Positions 57,828 through 64,000 of a stretch of DNA of 64,000 nucleotides are shown here, piece after piece. Position 1 is the first letter of the stretch; every line of letters starts with the position of its first letter. Below the pieces are notes generated by a model. The model had not been told where the DNA came from. It made no database searches and worked only from the letters and a program-made list of their open reading frames with translations. The DNA is from an uncultured Schlesneria sp. (GTDB lineage: Bacteria > Planctomycetota > Planctomycetia > Planctomycetales > Planctomycetaceae), in contig CAIVEI010000068.1 of NCBI GenBank assembly GCA_903904835.1, positions 86,363 through 150,362 on the forward strand, read 5' to 3'. The position numbers were made by a program, and so were the translations under genes.

Positions 57828-58178
57828 ATGTCAGATATTGAACGAATTGGTGTGACTCGTCGATGGTCCGATGCAGTAATTCATCGTGGAACCGCCTATT
57901 TTGTTGAAGTGGCAGACGATCCAAACCAGGATGTACGTGGTCAAATTTCTCAAATCCTCGCTCAGATTGATGCTCGATTGACCGTGTTTGGCAGCGATCG
58001 AACACAGCTTCTGCAGGTTTTGATCTATCTCGCAGACCTGGCAGATGGTGCGACGCTGAACGAACTTTGGGAAAACTGGGTTCCCATGGGACACGCTCCA
58101 GCCCGAGCCTGCGTTCAAGCCGGGCTTTCACCGGGTTACCTGGTAGAAATGGTCATAACCGCAGCGGCAAATCCATAA
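57828..58178 (+). CDS. RidA (YjgF/YER057c/UK114) family protein
   Basis: A 116-residue protein with the RidA fold: RWSDAVIHRGTAYFVEVAD at about 11-29, ISQILAQIDARLTVFGSDRT, and the C-terminal PARACVQAGLSPGYLVEMVI with the conserved Arg in PAR. RidA enzymes hydrolyse enamine/imine intermediates, protecting PLP enzymes from 2-aminoacrylate. The active-site Arg is present. Length is normal. It is divergent from the gene at 56.7-57.7 kb and convergent with the UbiA gene. Confidence 0.9.
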   Translation: MSDIERIGVTRRWSDAVIHRGTAYFVEVADDPNQDVRGQISQILAQIDARLTVFGSDRTQLLQVLIYLADLADGATLNELWENWVPMGHAPARACVQAGLSPGYLVEMVITAAANP

Positions 58179-58189
58179 ACACTACAGCG

Positions 58190-59068
58190 TTACGAATGAC
58201 CAACCCACCAGATATCGGCCAATCCCATGACAAGCAAACCAATGCTGACGACCGCATTCACATTGAAAAATGCAATATTCACGCGAGTCAGATCGGCAGG
58301 AGTTACCAGCCAATGCTCGTAGAGCAACAGCCCCGCCACAATCAGGCTTCCTAACAGAAAGACCAACCCCAACCCCGCGAAATACCACAGCGAGAACAGG
58401 CTGACGATGGTCAGAAGATGACTGACGAGCGCCACTCGTAGTGCCGTCTTGATTCCCCATCGTGCCGGGATACTGAAAAGCTTTCGTTCGCGGTCAAAAT
58501 CGGCGTCCTGGCAAGCATACAGGATGTCAAATCCACCAACCCAGAAAAAGATGATGGACGACAGGAGCGCTGGCGTGACGGCCAATTCTCCGCGAATTGC
58601 AATCCATGCCGCAATGGGCGAAAGCATCAGGGCCGCTGACAACCAATAGTGGCACCAGATGGTAAAGCGTTTGGCGTACGAATAACCCATCAGAAACAGC
58701 AGAACGGGGATCGACAGTCTAATCGGCCACGGGTTGGGTAAAAAAATCAGCGTTGATGCGATAAATCCCGCAGAACTGACCAGCATGAACACGATCACAG
58801 TGGTCAGGCTCAGCAAACCAGCAGGGATATGGCGTTTCTGAGTCCTGGGATTCTCTGCATCGATTCGACGGTCGGCAATTCGGTTAAACGCCATCGCAGC
58901 GGACCGAGCGAAGACCATGCAAAGCACAATTCCCGACAGCTGTTTGAACGAGAACGGGCTGTCAGGCATCCGCCACGCCAATGCCGCCGAAAGCAATGCA
59001 AACGGCAAGGCGAAGACGGTATGGCTGAACCGAATTAATTCCAACAACTGACGGATTTGTGAAAGCAT
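58190..59068 (-). CDS. UbiA-family prenyltransferase
   Basis: A 292-residue polytopic membrane enzyme. The first Mg/diphosphate motif NRIADRRID is at 62-70; the second, DILYACQDADFDRERKLFS, is near 185. About eight hydrophobic spans follow. The UbiA family joins polyprenyl chains to 4-hydroxybenzoate or related aromatic acceptors in ubiquinone or menaquinone synthesis. The DxxxD pattern and DADFD favour UbiA over MenA, but an anaerobic menaquinone route cannot be excluded. I use the ATG at 59068 rather than the start 55 codons earlier, which would overlap the next gene upstream. Confidence 0.88.
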   Translation of the reverse strand: MLSQIRQLLELIRFSHTVFALPFALLSAALAWRMPDSPFSFKQLSGIVLCMVFARSAAMAFNRIADRRIDAENPRTQKRHIPAGLLSLTTVIVFMLVSSAGFIASTLIFLPNPWPIRLSIPVLLFLMGYSYAKRFTIWCHYWLSAALMLSPIAAWIAIRGELAVTPALLSSIIFFWVGGFDILYACQDADFDRERKLFSIPARWGIKTALRVALVSHLLTIVSLFSLWYFAGLGLVFLLGSLIVAGLLLYEHWLVTPADLTRVNIAFFNVNAVVSIGLLVMGLADIWWVGHS

Positions 59069-59129
59069 TTCCGCACGCCATATCGACAAAACGACTCGAC
59101 CGACTCGAAAGGATTGTATTCTCAATTGA

Positions 59130-59954
59130 CTATCCGACCACTTCGAACAGGCGCCGATACTCTTGAATCGTCTGCTGAGCCGCCCCAAACGATTCCGGCC
59201 AGGGAAGCGCCTCGGCGGAGAGATATCCTGCATAATTGATCGACTTCAGCGCCGCGATCATCGGCGGATAACTGAGATGACCAAACCCGGCAGGTCGTCG
59301 ATTCGAATCAACGAAATGAATATGCCCGATCCAGCGACCGCCGTCTTTGAGCGCAGCAGCCAGATCTGATTCTTCGATATTCATGTGGAACAGATCCGCC
59401 AGCAGACGGACGTTGTCCGTTTCCAACGATTCCATCAATTCAACACCCGTAGCAACGTGGTTGACCAGGTTCGTCTCGTAGCGATTGAGCGGTTCATAAA
59501 TGAGATGAACATTGTGACGTTTGGCATGGGCACCAAGCTCGTTCAGTGCTTCGCGAAGCCAATCCATCGCCTGTTCCCTGGAAACACCCTCACCCCATCG
59601 CCCCTGCATGGACCCGATAATGGCCGGGGCACCGTGGACCCCGCCGAAATCGATCATGGAACGAATGAAATCAGTCGCTCGTTGTCGGATCGATGGATCA
59701 GCGCTCGTCAGTGTCAGCTTGTGCTTAACCCAGCCCGCTCCGGTACCCACCGCCGCCAGATTCAAGCGATGCGATTGAAGTAAAGCGGACAGTTCCTGTT
59801 GCGAGACGGCGTCGGGACCGGGTGCAAACAGTTCGATGGCGTCGAACCCCAATTCTGCCGCGTGACGGCAGGCACCGGAAAGATCGTCCCAGAAAACAAA
59901 CGGGCCACCTTTGGCTTCGGTGACGAGACTGACGGTCACTGCAGAACGGGGCAT
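59130..59954 (-). CDS. Sugar phosphate isomerase/epimerase (TIM barrel)
   Basis: A 274-residue protein of the AP_endonuc_2/xylose isomerase-like TIM barrel. ELGFDAIELFAPG (about 34-46) is the usual second strand, HLIYEPLNRYETN (about 150-162) gives the metal/base Glu, and LLADLFHMNIEE and HIHFVDSNRR provide further metal ligands, ending with GYLSAEALPWPE. All four metal-binding positions appear to be present. Substrate (hydroxypyruvate, inosose, sugar) is not decided. It lies 38 nt after the pyruvate carboxylase gene on the same strand and may share its transcript. Confidence 0.88.
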   Translation of the reverse strand: MPRSAVTVSLVTEAKGGPFVFWDDLSGACRHAAELGFDAIELFAPGPDAVSQQELSALLQSHRLNLAAVGTGAGWVKHKLTLTSADPSIRQRATDFIRSMIDFGGVHGAPAIIGSMQGRWGEGVSREQAMDWLREALNELGAHAKRHNVHLIYEPLNRYETNLVNHVATGVELMESLETDNVRLLADLFHMNIEESDLAAALKDGGRWIGHIHFVDSNRRPAGFGHLSYPPMIAALKSINYAGYLSAEALPWPESFGAAQQTIQEYRRLFEVVG

Positions 59955-59992
59955 GACAGATCCAACGAGGCCCAGCCTCTAAATGATGAACA

Positions 59993-62900
59993 CTATTCGA
60001 GCGTAATCAGCAGATCGCCTGCGGCGACTTGAGTTCCTCGTTTAATCAGGACTTGACCAATCTTTCCATCGCGATCGGCCGTGATGTTGGTCTCCATTTT
60101 CATGGCTTCCAGACTCAACAGTTTCTGGCCTTTTGTGACGTTATCACCTGCCTGAACGGCAATCGTCGAAATCATGCCGGGCATGCTCGCACCAATGTGT
60201 TTGGCGTTTGCCGTATCCGCCTTGATGTTTGCTGAAGCCTTGGGTTCCAGCGATTTATCGACCACGGTCACGTCACGAGGTTGGCCGTTTAATTCGAAGA
60301 AGACCGTTCGCTTTCCATCGGGATGCGGATCGCTGATTGACAGGAACTTGACGATTAACCGCTTGCCCGGCTCGATATCAAACGAAATCTCTTCACCAGG
60401 AGCCTGTCCGTAAAAGAAGACCGGCGTCGGAAGACAACTGGTATCTGAATTCAGTTGCTGGTGCGCTACGAATTCTTCGTAAACTTTGGGGTACAGCAAC
60501 CACGTCACGACTTCGCAGTTTGTCGGATCTCGTTTCAATAGCTGCCGAACCTTTTCTGCCGCTGCAGTGAAGTCGGCAGGCAGCAGACTTTCCCCGGGTC
60601 GTCCTGAAACGAGAGGCTTGTCTCGAAGAATTCGGCGTTGAACGGCCAGAGGAAACCCGCCGGGCGGCTGACCCATCTTGCCGCTGATCAGATCAATCAC
60701 GCTCTCCGGGAACGACAGATCTTTCTTCTCGTTCAGGATATCAGCCGATGTCAGGTTGTTCGCAACCATGAACAAGGCCATATCTCCCACGCTTTTGGAG
60801 CTTGGCGTCACTTTGACAATGTCACCGAAAAGCTGGTTAACCTCAGCGTACATCTGGCAAACGGCAGTCCACTGATCGGACATCCCGAGCGCCTTCGCCT
60901 GCTGATAGAGGTTTGTGTACTGGCCGCCAGGCATTTCGTGTTGATACAAATCGGCAGTCGCGGGCAACATGACCGTCTCAAACGGTTGGTAATACTGCCT
61001 GACGACTTCCCAGTAACGTGCCAGCGAATCCAGGTGCTCGGTCTGCAAGCCCGGGTTCCGTTCTGAAAACCGTACCGCCTCAACGATCGTATTGAGATTT
61101 GGTTGCGACGTCCCGCCAGACATCGGGGCGAGAGCCGCATCGGCAATGTCCAGCCCCACATCGCTGGCCATCAGAATTGATGCCGCTTGAATACCCGCCG
61201 TATCGTGCGTGTGGAAATGAATCGGGATACCAATCTCCTGCTTCAAGGTCTGCACAAGTTTGGCCGCCGCCGCAGGCTTGCACAGCCCTGCCATATCCTT
61301 AATCGCCAGGAGGTGAGCCCCCCCCTTCTCCAGTTCCCTGGCAAGACTCACGTAATACTTCAGGTCGTACTTCGGGCGACCCGGGTTGAGAATATCACCC
61401 GTGTAACAAATCGCTGCTTCGCAAAGCATGCCTGTTTCGCAAACCGCGTCCATCGCGACTCGCATGTTCGGAGCCCAGTTCAGCGAGTCAAAAACACGGA
61501 AAACATCCATTCCAGCCGACGCGGCTTCTTTGACGAATTCGACAACGATATTGTCAGGATAGTTCGTGTATCCGACCGCGTTCGAAGCTCGTAGTAACAT
61601 CTGAAACAGGATGTTGGGAATCCGTTCGCGAAGCTGAGCCAATCGGTCCCAGGGACATTCTTTATTGAATCTCATCGCCGTATCGAAGGTGGCTCCTCCC
61701 CACATTTCCAGCGAGAAGAACTGCGGACAAAGTCGAGCATAGGCATCCGCGACATTCAGCAGGTCATGCGTACGGAACCGCGTCGCAAGCAGCGACTGAT
61801 GAGCATCGCGCATCGTGGTATCGGTGATCAGCAGTTGCTTTTGAGCGAGTACCCATTCGGAAAACTTCTTTTGACCCAGTTCTTTAAATTTGTCTCGGGT
61901 CCCTTTGGGAATCGGCAAGTTCAAATCAAGCGTCGGGAGCGGAGCTGGCGATCGATCGACCTTGGTCGCGGCAACGGCATGCGTCTTTCCCGCGTTCAGG
62001 ATCGTATCTGCAAGAAAGCTCAACAGTTTCGTCGCACGATCTTTACGCGGGGCGAACTGGAACAGTTCGGGAGTTTCGTCAATAAACCGCGTCGTGAAAC
62101 CACCCTCAATAAACTTGGGGTGCGTCATGACTTTGATCAGGAACGGAATATTCGTCTTCACGCCCCGGATACGGAACTCTTGAAGAACTCGTTCCATGCG
62201 ATTTGCCGCGTCGATGAATCGTCGACCACGCACCGATACTTTGACCAGCAGCGAATCGTAAAAGGGATTGATCACCGCACCGGAAAATGCGCTTCCGCCA
62301 TCCAGACGAACACCGGTCCCGCCTGCCGAGCGATAGTGCGAAACCCGCCCGTAATCGGGCATGAAGTTGTTCGCAGGGTCTTCGGTCGTCACCCGACATT
62401 GAATCGCGTAACCGTTCGTTTTGATGTCCGCTTGCGACCCGAGATTAATTTCGGGATCAGTCAACGGCGTCCCTTGTGCGACCAGAATCTGCGATTTGAC
62501 AATGTCGATCCCTGTGACTTCTTCTGTCACAGTATGTTCGACCTGGATACGGGGATTCACTTCGATAAAGTAGAAATCGTTCTTGGCAGTATCGAACAGG
62601 AACTCGACCGTCCCGGCATTCTGATAGCCGACCGCACGCCCGATCTTCAGTGCCGATTCACAGATCGCATCACGAATCTTGGCATCAAGAAACGGTGCGG
62701 GTGCGATCTCGACCACTTTCTGATGCCGCCTTTGCACCGAACAATCTCGTTCGAAAAGATGGACCAGATTTCCATGCTTATCACCCAGCAATTGCACTTC
62801 AATGTGCCGAGGCTGCTGGATGAACTTTTCGACAAAGATATCGGGCGAACCGAACGCTGACATCGATTCGCGTTGTGCCTGATCGAACAGACCCGGCAGA

Positions 62901-63436
62901 TCTTCGGGCTTCATGACCACGCGCATGCCACGCCCACCGCCTCCGTTCGCCGCCTTAAGAATGACGGGGTATCCGGTCGCTTCCGCCAGTTTCTGCCCGT
63001 CGGCGACGTCTGCAATCGGCTTGGAGCTGCCACCGAGAACCGGCACGCCTGCCGCGCGAGCGATCTCTCGAGCCGTAATCTTGTTACCCAGCGATTCCAG
63101 AATCTGAACCGACGGGCCAACAAACACAATCCCGGCTTCGTCACAGGCTGCGGCAAGTGCAGGGTTTTCGGAAAGAAAACCGTATCCCGGGTGAATGGCA
63201 TCGACATTCGCTTCCTTGGCAATCCGAATGATTGCCGGGATATCCAGGTAGGCCCGAATCGGCTCGCCCGGTTGACCAATCTGATAGGCCTCATCGGCTT
63301 TGAAGCGATGCAACGCGTAACGATCTTCGTACGTGTAAATCGCCACCGTCCGAATGTGCAGCTCGTGAGCTGATCGGCAGACGCGAATGGCAATCTCACT
63401 CCGATTGGCAACCAATAACTTCTTAATAGGCTTCAT
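59993..63436 (-). CDS. pyc: Pyruvate carboxylase
   Basis: A 1147-residue single-chain enzyme making oxaloacetate from pyruvate, ATP and bicarbonate. Biotin carboxylase is at about 1-450 (MKPIKKLLVANRSEIAIRVC start, KAANGGGGRGMRVV ATP-grasp loop, RDCSVQRRHQKVVE, FIEVNPRIQVEHTVTEE). Carboxyltransferase is at about 530-1000 (TTMRDAHQSLLATRFRTHDL, and the metal-site HFHTHDTAG). The biotinyl domain ends at 1147, with EAMKMETN and Lys1113 as the biotin site. Domain order is the normal Pyc order and the length is full. The ATG at 63436 is the family start; one 12 codons up is less likely. Cytosolic anaplerotic enzyme. Confidence 0.97.
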   Translation of the reverse strand: MKPIKKLLVANRSEIAIRVCRSAHELHIRTVAIYTYEDRYALHRFKADEAYQIGQPGEPIRAYLDIPAIIRIAKEANVDAIHPGYGFLSENPALAAACDEAGIVFVGPSVQILESLGNKITAREIARAAGVPVLGGSSKPIADVADGQKLAEATGYPVILKAANGGGGRGMRVVMKPEDLPGLFDQAQRESMSAFGSPDIFVEKFIQQPRHIEVQLLGDKHGNLVHLFERDCSVQRRHQKVVEIAPAPFLDAKIRDAICESALKIGRAVGYQNAGTVEFLFDTAKNDFYFIEVNPRIQVEHTVTEEVTGIDIVKSQILVAQGTPLTDPEINLGSQADIKTNGYAIQCRVTTEDPANNFMPDYGRVSHYRSAGGTGVRLDGGSAFSGAVINPFYDSLLVKVSVRGRRFIDAANRMERVLQEFRIRGVKTNIPFLIKVMTHPKFIEGGFTTRFIDETPELFQFAPRKDRATKLLSFLADTILNAGKTHAVAATKVDRSPAPLPTLDLNLPIPKGTRDKFKELGQKKFSEWVLAQKQLLITDTTMRDAHQSLLATRFRTHDLLNVADAYARLCPQFFSLEMWGGATFDTAMRFNKECPWDRLAQLRERIPNILFQMLLRASNAVGYTNYPDNIVVEFVKEAASAGMDVFRVFDSLNWAPNMRVAMDAVCETGMLCEAAICYTGDILNPGRPKYDLKYYVSLARELEKGGAHLLAIKDMAGLCKPAAAAKLVQTLKQEIGIPIHFHTHDTAGIQAASILMASDVGLDIADAALAPMSGGTSQPNLNTIVEAVRFSERNPGLQTEHLDSLARYWEVVRQYYQPFETVMLPATADLYQHEMPGGQYTNLYQQAKALGMSDQWTAVCQMYAEVNQLFGDIVKVTPSSKSVGDMALFMVANNLTSADILNEKKDLSFPESVIDLISGKMGQPPGGFPLAVQRRILRDKPLVSGRPGESLLPADFTAAAEKVRQLLKRDPTNCEVVTWLLYPKVYEEFVAHQQLNSDTSCLPTPVFFYGQAPGEEISFDIEPGKRLIVKFLSISDPHPDGKRTVFFELNGQPRDVTVVDKSLEPKASANIKADTANAKHIGASMPGMISTIAVQAGDNVTKGQKLLSLEAMKMETNITADRDGKIGQVLIKRGTQVAAGDLLITLE

Positions 63437-63676
63437 GCGCGGAAATTCTCTATGTCTGGAGCGAACAAACAATTCGATTCAATTTGAGAAGGATACAGGA
63501 CCGGACTTCCGACTGGCAATTGAAGCGGTCTTCGCCGTCCCGTCCGAAACTCGTAGTGTGGGACAAGTCTTCGAAGTTCCATCAAAAATCAGCCCAATGA
63601 CCGGAAAACGAAAGGTTTTGTAACCTCGAATCTGACGAATCCCACGAATCAGAATCAGGAGAAATCAAAACAATTT

Positions 63677-63732
63677 GAATTTCCGGCAATTGAAGTCTTC
63701 TCCGTGACCTCCGCGCCTCCGTGGTGAAATCC
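63677..63732 (+). repeat. 56-nt dispersed repeat, copy 2
   Basis: Matches 17269-17324 over its whole length with scattered mismatches (shared TGAAGTCTTCTCCGTGA, then CCTCCGTG). It lies upstream of pyc in the opposite sense to that gene. No gene is supported in 63437-63676, where a GAATC-rich stretch (63629-63660) is the only other pattern. Confidence 0.7.
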
Positions 63733-63803
63733 GTTCTGCTCGACTTATCAAAAAAAGCTTTGCGCAACTATGGACATTGACCGAGCTTTTTGCCAATTCC
63801 GAG

Positions 63804-63859
63804 ATCTGATTTCCCTGATCTGATTTCCAAAATCTGATATTTGAAATCTGATATTTGTT
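63804..63859 (+). repeat. 14-bp tandem repeat (4 units)
   Basis: ATCTGAT recurs with an exact 14-bp period at 63804, 63818, 63832 and 63846, each followed by TTCC or ATTTG. A fifth, ATCTGAA, is at 63867, offset by 21 nt. This is a short intergenic minisatellite; open frames across it are spurious. Confidence 0.75.
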
Positions 63860-63876
63860 TTCCAAGATCTGAAACT

Positions 63877-63912
63877 TTGAGCAACTATGGCCAAGCTTGA
63901 GCAACTATGGCT
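63877..63912 (+). repeat. 20-nt direct repeat pair (TTGAGCAACTATGGC)
   Basis: TTGAGCAACTATGGC occurs twice 20 nt apart, starting at 63878 and 63898. A shorter GCAACTATGG occurs at 63764. Meaning unknown; it extends the repeat-rich tract upstream of pyc to the window end. After 63912 I see nothing that can be named. Confidence 0.55.
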
Positions 63913-64000
63913 GCCCCCCTGTTGTGCGCGGGTCTCCTGACCCCGCACTCTTAGCCGACCAAATGTCTCCCGCTCATTTTGCCGACCCTCATTTCTTACC

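Noticed and set aside
63665..63948. Small minus-strand open frames near the window end
   Set aside because: They translate dispersed and tandem repeats, a known source of false genes.

Overview
The window looks like chromosomal DNA from a planctomycete. The evidence is DUF1501 and PSD1-type (PSCyt1/DUF1549/DUF1553) proteins, large Ser/Thr kinases with TPR or WD40 sensor halves paired with ECF sigma factors, a PEP-CTERM protein, YHYH and DUF3500 secreted proteins, and Tat-exported Gfo/Idh oxidoreductases. I place it in the class Planctomycetia by gene content only; genus is not decided. I saw no rRNA, tRNA or CRISPR array.

Layout. 1-5.1 kb: an ECF sigma factor followed by a TPR Ser/Thr kinase (minus strand), with a palindromic element between them. 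5.6-12.1 kb: an orphan CusA/CzcA-type RND pump behind a coupled HNH nuclease / N6-adenine methyltransferase pair (minus strand), which is a candidate restriction-modification or defence module. 12.3-17.1 kb: a secreted protein with a lectin-like C-terminus, a Gfo/Idh oxidoreductase, a DUF1501 protein flanked by a 39-nt direct repeat, and a heptosyltransferase-like enzyme. 17.1-21.7 kb: dispersed repeats, a strong REP-like palindrome and a transposase relic, then a second ECF sigma / kinase pair with a WD40 sensor. 22.4-24.1 kb: a PEP-CTERM protein directly followed by a degraded group II intron (RT start, domain V and domain VI still readable) and then a decayed RAYT transposase. 24.2-26.6 kb: a YHYH protein and a coiled-coil secreted protein.

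26.8-34.3 kb: a third RAYT relic, then an operon of a duplicated-motif secreted protein, DUF1501, PSD1 and a small membrane protein. An AbrB-VapC toxin-antitoxin pair and the frameshifted relic of a second VapC follow. 34.4-44.1 kb: a 1249-residue membrane/coiled-coil protein, clpS, a Tat Gfo/Idh oxidoreductase with a clear terminator, then trpD, an alpha/beta hydrolase, hslV and hslU, tightly packed. 44.3-49.5 kb: a DUF3500 gene broken by a frameshift, a PIG-L deacetylase, a beta-helix protein, an SDR dehydrogenase and a lipoprotein.

50.2-57.7 kb: a pilus-type inner-membrane cluster in which PilM is fused to a PilN-like segment, followed by two large single-span proteins with Gly/Met-rich linkers, and a convergent single-span protein. 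57.8-63.4 kb: RidA, UbiA prenyltransferase, a sugar-phosphate isomerase-like TIM barrel and a full-length pyruvate carboxylase. The last 560 nt hold dispersed and short tandem repeats.

The most unusual content is the mobile-element debris: a dying group II intron, three relics of one RAYT family all on the plus strand, and a REP-like palindrome beside one of them. The HNH/methyltransferase pair and the PilM-PilN fusion cluster are the next most interesting.
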